Assembly: GCA_963705525.1 (NCBI GenBank)
Contig: CAVPJW010000004.1
Coordinates: 124,001-188,000 of the forward strand
Reading direction: 5' to 3'
From: CAVPJW01 sp963705525
Lineage (GTDB): Bacteria > Acidobacteriota > Vicinamibacteria > Vicinamibacterales > CAVPJW01
Length of the DNA stretch: 64,000 bases
A model generated the notes under the pieces. It searched no databases. It was not told the DNA's origin and was given only the letters and a program-made list of their open reading frames with translations. Made by a program: the position numbers and the translations under genes. Position 1 is the first letter of the stretch. The number at the start of each line of letters is the position of its first letter. Positions 46,884 through 56,443 of this stretch are shown here, piece by piece.

Positions 46884-47852
46884 TCAGGAGCGGGAGCGAA
46901 TCTCGCGCGACACCTTCGCGAGCTCGGTCGCGAGCTTTTCGAACTGCTCTTCGAAATCCTGCTCGCTCATCGACGGCTTGCGGGCCTTGAGCGCTTCAAT
47001 CTGCTGCTCGATGATCGCCCGGCGACGGTTGAGGGCCGCCAACTCGCCGTCGGCGCCGAGCGCTGCCGCCTCCGCATCGAGAAACACGGACCGCGCCAGC
47101 GCGCCATCAGGACCAGGCGCGCCCGCTTCCTTGCCGAGGCCATCACCCGTATCGTCGAGGAGCGAGCGTTCGGTCGAGAGCTGTCCTCGCTGTTCGTACC
47201 ACTGTTTCACCGACGCGCTCGCGTACGCGAACGCCTCCCAGACGGAAATGCGGCCGTTCTTGTCCGCGTCGGCGGCTTCGTTGTCGAGCGCATCGATGAA
47301 GTACTCGGGGAAGACCGTCTCGTACCGCTGAGCCACTGAATCGGTCGCGGTGACGACGATGCGGCCCGGAGTGGCGAGGCTTTGAAGAAATGGAAAGCTG
47401 GCGCCCGTCGTATCCACGACGACGAGCTGCCCCGGCAGTCCTCGGAGGAGCGTGCTCCACCCGGTCTGGTCGATGTCCGGTCCGACGATGTTGAACTTGG
47501 CCGCGTCGCCGTCGAACGTACCGTGGCCGATGAGAACCACCAGCGAAAAGTCCTCGGGCTTGAGCATGGCCTTGAGATCGGTGAATGTCTTTTTGATCTG
47601 ATCGCTCGTGGACCGCTGAACTCCGGGCTCGACCTGTTCGGCCAGCACCGTCACGTGGTCCGCAGGAAATCCGAGTCGGCTGGTCAGGGCCGACACGAGG
47701 CTCGCGCGCCAGGTGTTGTAGCTCTCAACGTACTTGGGTTCGCCGGCCGCGCCGATGACGACCACGGCATAGCGCTCGGCCGCAAAGACCGCGTTCGAGC
47801 CGAGGAGGACCGACGCGGCGGCCACCAGGCCCCGGACCGCGCTTCGTTTCAT
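46884..47852 (-). CDS. C13-like caspase-fold protein without catalytic cysteine, with EF-hand
   Basis: A 322-residue exported protein (signal about 1-25). The fold of C13/caspase peptidases is visible: VVLIGHGTFDGD with H110, and VVVDTTGASF where the usual D-x-C-x-G would carry the nucleophile; T148-T149 stand instead, so it is probably inactive as a cysteine protease. Residues 195-206 (DADKNGRISVWE) form a canonical EF-hand loop. A C-terminal coiled coil follows. It overlaps the vWA gene by four bases and belongs to the MoxR cluster. Confidence 0.68.
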   Translation of the reverse strand: MKRSAVRGLVAAASVLLGSNAVFAAERYAVVVIGAAGEPKYVESYNTWRASLVSALTSRLGFPADHVTVLAEQVEPGVQRSTSDQIKKTFTDLKAMLKPEDFSLVVLIGHGTFDGDAAKFNIVGPDIDQTGWSTLLRGLPGQLVVVDTTGASFPFLQSLATPGRIVVTATDSVAQRYETVFPEYFIDALDNEAADADKNGRISVWEAFAYASASVKQWYEQRGQLSTERSLLDDTGDGLGKEAGAPGPDGALARSVFLDAEAAALGADGELAALNRRRAIIEQQIEALKARKPSMSEQDFEEQFEKLATELAKVSREIRSRS

Positions 47853-50068
47853 CGCAGGCCCCAGCGCCTTCGGAGAGTCCATTCTACGGAGAGCAGCGCG
47901 AGAACGATCGCGAAGGCCCATGGCGTGTTCCAGAGGTCTCGCCGCTCGACGACGCCGCGCTCCTGCCGCGAGGCTCGGAGCGGTTCGACGACTCCCGCTG
48001 CATCGCTCGCGCGGAAGTACCGACCGCCACTCGCAGCCGCTACACGCTGGAGCAGCTCTTCATTCAACCGCGGATCGGCAAATTCCGGATCGGTGCCCCC
48101 CACGAGCAGCCAGCGTTCGGACGTGCCGAGGCTGGTCGAGCCGCGGTGCGCCTCGGTTTCGATGCGATAGATGCCGGCCTGCTCGGGAGTGAAGGACGCT
48201 GCGTAGCGTCCGGCGCGCGCATCGGCCAGCGCGGGCTTGAGCTCGCGGACATCGCCTCCCGGCAGCGTAATCCGGCTGGTCACGGCCGCGTCTGCGACCG
48301 CCCTGAACGCGCGGTCGGCGACTGTCGATTCGACCGACACCGGCTCGCCCGGCACCGGCGCGCTCGGCAGCACGAGCGAGACCGGATCGGGTGCGCTCGT
48401 CGACAACCATCGCGCCGCCTGGCGCCAGAATATCTCGTAGCTGCGGTCGCTCGATGGCATGAACATCTTCCATCGCCACGCCGCCTCACCCGCGAACACC
48501 ATGGAACGGCCTCGCCCGTACCGCTGAACCGCGACGATCGGCCGTGTCGATCCGTCTTCGGTCGGTGCGATAGCCAGCACTTGAGCACCCGGCCGGGCGT
48601 TCCCCAATGGGAAGCTCGACGCCAGCGCCGGAAGCGCCGCCCATCGTCGCCGGTTTTCCTCGACCGGACGCGTGAGGCGCATGAGCGGATGATGTTCGCC
48701 GTCGCTGGTCAATATCAGGCGGTTGATGAGCGGGCCTCCCGATTCGAGCGACGTCAACGAGACACCGTTCCGATCGCTCAGCTCGAGAGGCAGCACATCT
48801 TCGAGCGGAGTACCAACCAGGCCGCGCTCGGCAAACGATTGAGCGCCCAGCACGAGCAGCCCGCCGCCGCGCTCGGACACGAACTCCGCGGTCATCTCCA
48901 GCTGATCTTCCGAGAAGAAGTCTCCCTCGATGTTGCCGAAGATGATCGCGTCGTAGACGAACAGGGTTTCGCGCGACGCCGGATAGCCCCTCTGCAGCGC
49001 CGCGGATCTGGTAGCGTCAGCCTGGACGAAATAGGTGTTCGCGCCCTGATCGTTCCGGCCCTTGCGGACGACGGCATCGACCTCGATGCCGGAATCGAGA
49101 GCCCATGCGCGCCTGAGGAAGCTGTGTTCGAAGCCTGGTGCGCCTTCGATGAAGAGCACGCGTCGTTTCCTGCCGGGCGGACTGACCAGAAGGCTGCGCC
49201 GGTTGTTCTCGGGAGCCACCTCTCCCGGTTCGGCCGGAATCTCCATGGTCACCAGTGTGGCCGACGAGGGATTCGGCGAGACCGTGAAGACCTCATGAAC
49301 CGGCGATCCCTCCGAGACGGGCGTGACGCGACGTGTTTCTGCCAGGCGGCCATCAGTCGAGACTCGAAGCTCGAGCGGCGCCGCGCCCAATCCGTGACCG
49401 ACCGCCGTCACGCTGAGATCGACGACCGAATCGCCAAGCGGCGCATCACCGATAGCGACACCTGTGATTTCTCGATCGCGTTGAACGACCGGGGAACCCA
49501 GCCCGATGGTGAAGACGGGCGGCGCACCCGGATCGACGTTCGACGCAACGTCCTGCGATCCTGTGTCTCCCCCGTCGGAAATCACGATGATCCCGGCTGT
49601 CGACCGCCCGCCGAGACGCGACCGGAGCTCGTTCAACGCACCGCTGAGGTCGCTTCGGCGGGCCTGTGCCGTCAGAGGTCGGTCGTCGGCCTGCGCGAGC
49701 GTCTCGCCGAACGTGTAGACCTCCACGGGAAACTGAGGAGACAGGCGCGCCCGGAGATCGCTCAAGAGCGCAGCCGCTCGTTCTTCCCGCGTGCCCCCGT
49801 CGGCGTCCTTGATGCGCATGCTGCGCGACACGTCAACCAGGATTGGCACCACCGCGTTACTGGACGCGCTCGGCGGCAGAGGCATCGTCGGGCGAAGGAG
49901 GAACAGGGCCAGGAGCATCAGGGTGACGCCCCGCAGTGTCGTCAGAACCGCCCGCTGAACCTGTGTGATGGGCACGACCAAATGCGCGTATGTCGCGTAG
50001 GCCAGGCCGCAGACGGCGGAGATCAGAAGGATCCACGCCCACGAGGGGATCGGATAGGCAAATTGCAC
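47849..50068 (-). CDS. Membrane protein with vWA and glutamine-amidotransferase-like domains
   Basis: A 739-residue protein: two membrane helices at the N-terminus, a vWA domain with the metal motif PILVDVSRSMRIKD (about residue 75) and ISDGGDTG, a central class-I-glutamine-amidotransferase-like domain (LFIEGAPGFEHSFLRRA, GGGLLVLGAQSF), a beta-rich C-terminal part and a last membrane helix. This architecture is common downstream of MoxR/DUF58. Its role is thought to be metal-dependent assembly in the envelope, but is not established. Confidence 0.75.
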   Translation of the reverse strand: MQFAYPIPSWAWILLISAVCGLAYATYAHLVVPITQVQRAVLTTLRGVTLMLLALFLLRPTMPLPPSASSNAVVPILVDVSRSMRIKDADGGTREERAAALLSDLRARLSPQFPVEVYTFGETLAQADDRPLTAQARRSDLSGALNELRSRLGGRSTAGIIVISDGGDTGSQDVASNVDPGAPPVFTIGLGSPVVQRDREITGVAIGDAPLGDSVVDLSVTAVGHGLGAAPLELRVSTDGRLAETRRVTPVSEGSPVHEVFTVSPNPSSATLVTMEIPAEPGEVAPENNRRSLLVSPPGRKRRVLFIEGAPGFEHSFLRRAWALDSGIEVDAVVRKGRNDQGANTYFVQADATRSAALQRGYPASRETLFVYDAIIFGNIEGDFFSEDQLEMTAEFVSERGGGLLVLGAQSFAERGLVGTPLEDVLPLELSDRNGVSLTSLESGGPLINRLILTSDGEHHPLMRLTRPVEENRRRWAALPALASSFPLGNARPGAQVLAIAPTEDGSTRPIVAVQRYGRGRSMVFAGEAAWRWKMFMPSSDRSYEIFWRQAARWLSTSAPDPVSLVLPSAPVPGEPVSVESTVADRAFRAVADAAVTSRITLPGGDVRELKPALADARAGRYAASFTPEQAGIYRIETEAHRGSTSLGTSERWLLVGGTDPEFADPRLNEELLQRVAAASGGRYFRASDAAGVVEPLRASRQERGVVERRDLWNTPWAFAIVLALLSVEWTLRRRWGLR

Positions 50069-50071
50069 GGG

Positions 50072-50437
50072 CTAGTGTTTCCGGCGGTTGGCGAGGGACT
50101 GAAAGTACTGTTCGACGAGCTGACGATAGGCCTCCGGAGCCTGATCGTCCGGTCCCGCGTTCAGTCGATCCCGGGCTTCTCGCTCCTGCAGGTTGGCCGA
50201 CAGAGATTGCTCCGCGCGTTCGAGCGCTTCGGTCACGCCCTGACGAAGGACATTCCATTCGGAGAAGTCCTGCTTGAACGCCTCGGTTCCAGGGGCGGAC
50301 AGACTCCGCTCCCAGTTTTCGGGAGTACCGCCAAGTCCCTCGACGTTGGCGCGACGCAGCTGCTCCATTAGCTGCTGTGCCTCACGCAGGCGCTTCGAGT
50401 ACCTCCTCTTCCAATCGGGCCAATTCTCCGGCGCCAC
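50072..50437 (-). CDS. C-terminal piece of DUF4175 protein in a second frame
   Basis: A 121-residue frame whose useful part starts at YSKRLREAQQLMEQLRR and holds APGTEAFKQDFSEW, which I expect at the end of DUF4175 proteins. The upstream frame ends LARLEEEVLEAPA at 50382. Removing one base near 50402 joins them into one continuous chain of about 1168 residues, so this is probably not a separate gene. Confidence 0.6.
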   Translation of the reverse strand: MAPENWPDWKRRYSKRLREAQQLMEQLRRANVEGLGGTPENWERSLSAPGTEAFKQDFSEWNVLRQGVTEALERAEQSLSANLQEREARDRLNAGPDDQAPEAYRQLVEQYFQSLANRRKH

Positions 50438-53400
50438 CGCCGCCCGTTGACCCCTTCTCGCCGACGCGCCCCTCTTTGCCGGAAGAGTCGGGGGCGCCCG
50501 ACTGCTGGCTTCGAGTTCCCGCCTCGCCCTGCGGACGCTCGGCCCGCATGTCCGCCAGCTTCCGGTCGATCTCGTTCAGACGATCGCGCAGCTCCCTGGC
50601 GCGAGCCAGCTGCTCGGCCAGCTTGCGCGACTCCGCATCACGAGACCCGCCCGCAGCTCCCAGCTTGTCGGCAACGCGATCGAGCACGCGGGCAAGCTCC
50701 TGCTCGGCAGCGACTTGACGCTCGACCTCACTGTTCTCTCCGGTGGGCTTGTTCGATCCGTTCGCAGCCGACTTCCCGTCGCTCTTCGACTCGCCTGCCG
50801 CAGATTGCCGCAGACCTTCGGCGGACTCGCGCATGCGCTTCGACAGCTGCTGCTCGTCGAGCTCTTTGTTCACGTCGTCGAGCGCCGTGCGGTCGCTGTC
50901 GCTTCCGGCATCAGAGGATTGAGACAGGTCCTTCACGCCTTTTTCGAGCTTCGCCGCGCGTTCGGCGAGCCGCTCCTTGTCGCCGGCGACACGCCGCGCT
51001 CCGTCACTCGACGGTCGACTGGCGCCCATCCGCTTCATCTCTTCGGCGACCTGCCGCTGACCCTCAGCAATCTGCCGCGCCTCGAGCTGAAGATCTCCGG
51101 CAGCGCGACGGAAGTCGTCGGGCTGACTGCTGGCCATTCGGCGCTCGAGATCTCGCAGCTTCTCGAGGGCTCGACCACCCCGCGCGCTGGCCTCCGCAGG
51201 AGCCTGCCGGCGCAGCTCGCTGGCGGCGTTCCGCATCTCCTCGGTAATGTCACCCATCCGCTTGCTGCCCGTTTCGCCTGCCCCTCCCTGCTGACCCTGG
51301 CTGGACTGCTTGGACTGCGATTGCTGCTGGCCAAGCGATCGGGACAGCTCTTCCGCCAGGCGGCGCAGCTCGGACTGATCGCGTGTCAGGCGCTCGAGCT
51401 GACGCCTGAGCTCTTCGGTGCTCAGGTTCTTCTGTCGTTCGGCGAGATCCCGCTGCTGCTGGTTGAGCTCGTCCTGCCGACGGGCCAGCTCACGAATTTT
51501 CGCGAGCGCTTCGTCCTGCTTCTCGTCGTCTCGCGTTTCCGAACTCGTCGGCGTTTCATAGTTCGTCTGCTGCTGGCGCTGCAGCTCGCGATCGAAGAGG
51601 GAGGAGAGATCTTGATCGGCTCGACCCGATCCGCCACTGGCGCCGTTGGCCTGCTGCCGAGCCACCTGCTTGCGCCTGACCTCAGCCTGCGCCTTGAGAA
51701 GCTGGTTCAGGGCGTCCATTTCCGGCGGCAGGGCATCGGCAGTCTTCAGCCGCTCGAGGGCCGCCTCGGCGCGGCTCATGGCTTCGACCGCGCGCCCCAT
51801 TGGGTCGTCCTTGGCGGCCGTCTGAGCAGAATCGCCCTGGCCGGGGCGGGGCCGTCTCCAACGAAGATCGGTCTGTGGCCGGCTGTACTCATCCGAGGCC
51901 GCGGCCACCCGGGCCTTGAGCTCACCCTGCGCGCGCGCCACCGCCTGAATGTCCGTCTGCGATCGTCCGGACGATGAACGCCGGTCGAGCTTCCAGGTTG
52001 CGACGATGATGTCCTTTTGCGCGCCCACGAGATCGTCGAGAGCTCCCCCGCCGCCTCCGCCCATCGAAGCCTGGCTCTGCGCCGAAACGAACTCTTCGTC
52101 GTACGGCTTGATCTCGATGAAAAAGATGTCGCTGCGAGATTCGGCCGGCCGCCGGCCTTTGCTGACGTCACGCGCCCGCGCGTAGTACGTCACAAAGTCC
52201 CCTGGCGCGACACTCAGCTCCTCGAGATACAGCGTGTAGGAACCGTTCAAGGTCAACGCCGATCCCTTGGTGCGGAAGGCAGCGGTCTTCTCGGGTCCGC
52301 CTCGCACCGAATACACGAGATCGAACTGACCGAGGCCGTAGTCGTCGTCGGCGCGTGCCTCAATCGCCACCTCTTCGAGACGCGTCACCTGTCGATCGCC
52401 GGCGGGCCGGATGATACGGACGTCAGGTGGCCGATCGTCGAGCGTGCGAATGAAGTACTCCGTGTCGCCCGGATTCTCGAGGCCATCGCGATCGGCCAGT
52501 GCCACGCGATACGATCCGTCGCCGCCGATGAGGATCTCGCCGGACAGGACATCGCCGCCCAGCGATGTGAGGGCGACACGAGACCCGTCGGCGAGCTTCA
52601 GCTCGCCACGATTCACCGGCCGGTCCGACCGGACTCTGAGCTCGACGCGCGTGCCCGCCGGTCCGTATACATCCCCGCCATCCTCTTCGACTCTCGGAGC
52701 GAGGCCGGTCGCAGCCGGATAGCGATACTCGAGATCGATTCGCGCGACGCGCGGCGGACGGATGACTTCGACGCTGTATTGATCGGACGCGCGCGATCCT
52801 GCTGTCACCTTGTACTTGAACGAGTCGGTGACGGATTCGAGGAAGGCCGCGTACTCGTTGGACCGACCGGCGCGTTTCATTGGAATGCGCCGGGGGCGCT
52901 CGCCCGTCAGCTCGAGCACGGGGACGGCGGTCGGCGTCGCGCCGGACAACCGGGCGTGAATCAGGAGAGGCCGGCCCGCCCGGAGCCGCAAGTCACCCGG
53001 CTCGACCTGTATCGCAAATCGCGACGGGAAGAGATACGCGCCTGCAACTTCGAGGGCGCGATACCCCGGCTCGCGGCCTGAATAGAGAACCGCCAACAGA
53101 ACGCCCACGCCAAGGCCAGCCCCCATGGCGGCGCGCCGGATGAGTCGCGAAGGGATGACGCGGTCGAGATCCAGACGGCTGACTTTCGACAAGGCATCGG
53201 CGATGAGTGGCGCGAGGAGGACGCTGGCCCCAGCCGGCTGATGAGTACGGCCACCGAGTTCCACTGCGGTCGCCAGACCATCTTCCAGTTCAGGGCATCG
53301 CTCTTCGATCAGTCTCGCTACGGTTCGATCGTCGGGCCGTCGGCGGAGTGTCCAAATGAACCATCCGCCGCAGGCAAGGAGCCCGACGGCGGGCACGAGA

Positions 53401-53579
53401 AACAGGATCACGACGCCGGGTTCCCCGGGCGCGGCGATGAGATATGCCACGAGGGCCGCGAGTGCCAGGCCTGCGCCCGCCAGCACGGCCTTCGTCATCG
53501 CCGACAGGCCGCTGAGGGTCCGCCAGCGCGTGCGAACGCGTGCCAGAACCGCAGTCAGCTGGCGATAGTCGTCGTTCAT
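50382..53579 (-). CDS. DUF4175-type membrane protein with long coiled coil
   Basis: A frame of about 1065 residues, likely frameshifted just before its true end (see the piece at 50072). Three hydrophobic helices near the N-terminus, then a beta-rich extracytoplasmic region (about 180-500) and a highly charged, glutamine-rich helical region (about 540-1040) with heptad-like repeats, probably a long coiled coil. The ATG at 53579 was chosen over a GTG at 53588. Sits between vWA proteins; likely an envelope scaffold, with function unknown. Confidence 0.72.
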   Translation of the reverse strand: MNDDYRQLTAVLARVRTRWRTLSGLSAMTKAVLAGAGLALAALVAYLIAAPGEPGVVILFLVPAVGLLACGGWFIWTLRRRPDDRTVARLIEERCPELEDGLATAVELGGRTHQPAGASVLLAPLIADALSKVSRLDLDRVIPSRLIRRAAMGAGLGVGVLLAVLYSGREPGYRALEVAGAYLFPSRFAIQVEPGDLRLRAGRPLLIHARLSGATPTAVPVLELTGERPRRIPMKRAGRSNEYAAFLESVTDSFKYKVTAGSRASDQYSVEVIRPPRVARIDLEYRYPAATGLAPRVEEDGGDVYGPAGTRVELRVRSDRPVNRGELKLADGSRVALTSLGGDVLSGEILIGGDGSYRVALADRDGLENPGDTEYFIRTLDDRPPDVRIIRPAGDRQVTRLEEVAIEARADDDYGLGQFDLVYSVRGGPEKTAAFRTKGSALTLNGSYTLYLEELSVAPGDFVTYYARARDVSKGRRPAESRSDIFFIEIKPYDEEFVSAQSQASMGGGGGGALDDLVGAQKDIIVATWKLDRRSSSGRSQTDIQAVARAQGELKARVAAASDEYSRPQTDLRWRRPRPGQGDSAQTAAKDDPMGRAVEAMSRAEAALERLKTADALPPEMDALNQLLKAQAEVRRKQVARQQANGASGGSGRADQDLSSLFDRELQRQQQTNYETPTSSETRDDEKQDEALAKIRELARRQDELNQQQRDLAERQKNLSTEELRRQLERLTRDQSELRRLAEELSRSLGQQQSQSKQSSQGQQGGAGETGSKRMGDITEEMRNAASELRRQAPAEASARGGRALEKLRDLERRMASSQPDDFRRAAGDLQLEARQIAEGQRQVAEEMKRMGASRPSSDGARRVAGDKERLAERAAKLEKGVKDLSQSSDAGSDSDRTALDDVNKELDEQQLSKRMRESAEGLRQSAAGESKSDGKSAANGSNKPTGENSEVERQVAAEQELARVLDRVADKLGAAGGSRDAESRKLAEQLARARELRDRLNEIDRKLADMRAERPQGEAGTRSQQSGAPDSSGKEGRVGEKGSTGGGGAGELARLEEEVLEAPA

Positions 53580-53607
53580 CCCATGCACCCTGTCCGTTGG
53601 TCCGCGC

Positions 53608-55509
53608 TCACCCCATCCGGCCGCCGAGAAACCCCTCTATTACTAATCCTACGACCATCAGGAGGAGTCCGTACCGCCAAAGTCGCTGGCCCTCCTCCTG
53701 AGTGCGGGCCGAGGCCTGGGCCTCGACGGCCGCCGTCGCGTTCAGCCGGGTCATGGCGGCGGCAAAGCGCTCGGAGGTCAACCGCGTCGGGTCTGACTCC
53801 TGGGGATCGACGTTGGCCACCACTCTACGGCCGGTCTGAGCCGCACCCGACACCGGCGCCACGCTCGCTTCAGGTATCGTGTGCACACCGGGCAATTTCG
53901 GCGTATTCGGCGGAAGCTCCGCGACGAGCACCTCCCGGCGACGATCTCGCGCCTCGGACAGATACCGCGCGAGCTCGTGCACGAAGGGGACGAACACGGG
54001 GTGCAGCGGAAAGTCATTCCACCGATTGTTGAGATCGGAGGCAAAGAACACGAGTCGGCCCTTGCCGACCACGCAATCGACCAGCGCGGCGCTGCCGTCG
54101 CTGAAGCGCCCAATGACGCGACCACCCGCCTCGTCGGTCACTCGGACCGCGCGTCTGAAGCGCACGCTGCTCAGGTTCGTCGCCGCCGCTCCAAAAGCCT
54201 TGAACACGGGGTGGCGCGCGTCGACGGGCGCAAGACTGAGTGGCTGCGCGGCCGGCGGCGCGGGCGGGCCGATCCGCACTCGCCCGGAGAGAAGATCGCG
54301 AATCGATTCCATATCGATATCCGGTCCGGCCGCCAGAAACAGGCCGCCGCCTGCCGAGACGTAGGACGACAGAAGATCGACGCTCTTCCGATCGAGACCT
54401 CGCGTTCCAAGGAGGAGCACGAGCGAGTAGCGCGACAGCTCGGCGCCGGTCACGTCCGACAGCTTCGCCGCGCTGACGTGGCGTGAACGGAAGCGGCTCG
54501 ACTCACCGCCGATGAGGAGCGCTCGATCGAGATAAAAGGTTTCGTTGTCGGGACTGCCGCTGCCGGTTACCAGCAGCAAGTCGGACGGCTCCGCCGGATC
54601 GAGCAGGACGTACCGTGTGTTGTCCGCCTCGAATCCCTGCGCGTCGTCGATGGCCACGGCCGCCACGCCGCGTGACGGCAGCATCGTCTGAAAGTGGATC
54701 GCCGCGGCGATTCCGCCCTCCACCTGAAACTGCGTGTCGGCGACGGCACGACCGTCGATGGTGAGGTGCGCCTTTCCGCTGCGAGCGGCCGCGCCGAAGT
54801 TGCGCACGAGGGCCGTCATGCCATCCGGATCCGGCCGCGCTTCAACGACGGCCAGATTAGCGGGCGCCTCGGCGACATCGACGACGTCAACAGGCACTTG
54901 ACCCGGAATGCCGCCGCGATCGCCGTGGGCCCAGCCGCTCTCCTGGAGGTCCGTGACCAGGACCACCCGGCCCGGCGCGCTGGCGAGCACTTCTCCGGAG
55001 CGACCGAGCGCCACGCCGTACCGTGTCGCGCCATAGCCGGTCTCCAGGCGGTCGATGGCGCCCAGAATCTCCGCACGATCGGTCGTCGGCGGCACGATCA
55101 CCTCGGCTTCATCGGCGAAGACGATGAGCGCGACGCGATCGCCGGACGGCGCCGACCGTACCGCCGATCGCGCCAGCTCCTGCGCGCGCGCGAACCTGGC
55201 CGGCGGCGACATGCTGAACGATCGATCGACCGCCACGACCGTGATGCGGCCGCTTGTGCCGGTGGCCGCCGCGAAGTAGGGCCGCGCAAAGGCGAAGGCG
55301 AGAAGGATGACCGCCGACACGCGCAGCGCCAGCAGCAGGAGCTCGCGCAGCTTTCGGCGTCGAGCCTGTTCGACAGGCGCGCGGCGGAGGAAGCGAACGG
55401 CGCTGAATGCGACCTGCTGTTCAGTCTGGCGTTTGAAGAGGTGCAGGAAGACAGGGATCGCCGCCGCGGCCGCGCCGATCAGAAACGCCGGAGCAAGAAA
55501 GGACAGCAT
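53608..55509 (-). CDS. BatA-domain vWA membrane protein
   Basis: A 633-residue protein. The N-terminus has the BatA pattern (SFLAPAFLIGAAAAAIPVFLHLF, then LRELLLLALRVSAVILLAFAFARPYF), a vWA domain with VAVDRSFSMSPP (metal motif DxSxS) and a long extracytoplasmic part with a GATase-like strand, closing with a membrane helix near the C-terminus. Partner of MoxR and DUF58 in a common chaperone-like cluster. Confidence 0.8.
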   Translation of the reverse strand: MLSFLAPAFLIGAAAAAIPVFLHLFKRQTEQQVAFSAVRFLRRAPVEQARRRKLRELLLLALRVSAVILLAFAFARPYFAAATGTSGRITVVAVDRSFSMSPPARFARAQELARSAVRSAPSGDRVALIVFADEAEVIVPPTTDRAEILGAIDRLETGYGATRYGVALGRSGEVLASAPGRVVLVTDLQESGWAHGDRGGIPGQVPVDVVDVAEAPANLAVVEARPDPDGMTALVRNFGAAARSGKAHLTIDGRAVADTQFQVEGGIAAAIHFQTMLPSRGVAAVAIDDAQGFEADNTRYVLLDPAEPSDLLLVTGSGSPDNETFYLDRALLIGGESSRFRSRHVSAAKLSDVTGAELSRYSLVLLLGTRGLDRKSVDLLSSYVSAGGGLFLAAGPDIDMESIRDLLSGRVRIGPPAPPAAQPLSLAPVDARHPVFKAFGAAATNLSSVRFRRAVRVTDEAGGRVIGRFSDGSAALVDCVVGKGRLVFFASDLNNRWNDFPLHPVFVPFVHELARYLSEARDRRREVLVAELPPNTPKLPGVHTIPEASVAPVSGAAQTGRRVVANVDPQESDPTRLTSERFAAAMTRLNATAAVEAQASARTQEEGQRLWRYGLLLMVVGLVIEGFLGGRMG

Positions 55510-55530
55510 GGGCACGACCCGGTTGTCGGC

Positions 55531-56439
55531 TCAGTACGAACGCCCCCTGGTGGAGAGATACGACATCAGCGCAAAATCGAGCGGGGTGGATGTGTCGAGC
55601 AGGCAATAGTCGATGCCCACCACCCTGAGCTCGCGCTCGTACAGCGCAATCAGGTCGCGGACTTCGCGCAGATAAGTGTCCCGGACAAGCGCGGGCACGG
55701 CAATCACCTCGTCGTCGCTCTCCAGGTCGCGGAACCGTGTCGCGCGCTCGAACGGAAAGGTGAGCTCGTCCTTGTCGAGCACATGAAACACGACCACCTC
55801 TGTCCCTTTGAAGCGGAAGTGCTTCAGACCCTCGATCACCTTGTCCGGCTCGTCGAGGAGATCTGAGATCAGGATGACAAGGCCTCTTTTGACGAGCGCC
55901 TCAGCGAGCTGGTGCAGTGGCTTGGCGCAGTCGGTCCGCTGTCCCAGCCGCAGCTCTTCGAGGGACACCAGCAGCGCGTGGAAGTGGCCAGGCCTGGCAC
56001 TCGGCGGCAGGATTTTGCGGATCGTCTCGTCGAATGCCATGAGGCCGACGGCATCACGCTGACGATTCATCAGATACGCGAGCGACGCGGCGAGAAACGC
56101 CCCGTACTGAATCTTGGAGACGCCGGTGGACATGTACCCCATCGACGCGCTCACGTCGAGCAGAATGTGGCACTCGAGGTTTGTTTCCTCCTCGAACTTC
56201 TTCACATAGTGCCGATCCGTTCGCGCGTAGACCTTCCAGTCGATCGTGGACAGGTCGTCGCCGGGCATGTACTGCCGGTACTCGGCAAATTCGACGCTGA
56301 ACCCTTTCATGGGACTTCGATGAAGGCCCGAGAGAAAGCCCTCGACAATCGTGCGGGCCTTGAGCTCGAGCGACCCCATCCGCGCGATGACGGTGGGATC
56401 GAGAAACTGGAGTTCGCCGGGGCGTGTCAGCGGCGCCAT
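55531..56439 (-). CDS. DUF58 vWA-like protein
   Basis: A 302-residue soluble protein with the DUF58 signature FAEYRQYMPGDDLSTIDWKVYART, and the vWA metal motif HILLDVSASMGYM. These proteins act with MoxR ATPases on vWA membrane partners. Directly follows moxR in the operon. Confidence 0.88.
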   Translation of the reverse strand: MAPLTRPGELQFLDPTVIARMGSLELKARTIVEGFLSGLHRSPMKGFSVEFAEYRQYMPGDDLSTIDWKVYARTDRHYVKKFEEETNLECHILLDVSASMGYMSTGVSKIQYGAFLAASLAYLMNRQRDAVGLMAFDETIRKILPPSARPGHFHALLVSLEELRLGQRTDCAKPLHQLAEALVKRGLVILISDLLDEPDKVIEGLKHFRFKGTEVVVFHVLDKDELTFPFERATRFRDLESDDEVIAVPALVRDTYLREVRDLIALYERELRVVGIDYCLLDTSTPLDFALMSYLSTRGRSY

Positions 56440-56443
56440 CGGA

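Noticed and set aside
48146..50371. A 741-residue plus-strand frame
   Set aside because: Antisense to the vWA gene, rich in arginine and lacking any domain pattern.
54694..55866. A 390-residue plus-strand frame opposite the BatA-domain gene
   Set aside because: No domain signs; a shadow of the BatA gene on the minus strand.
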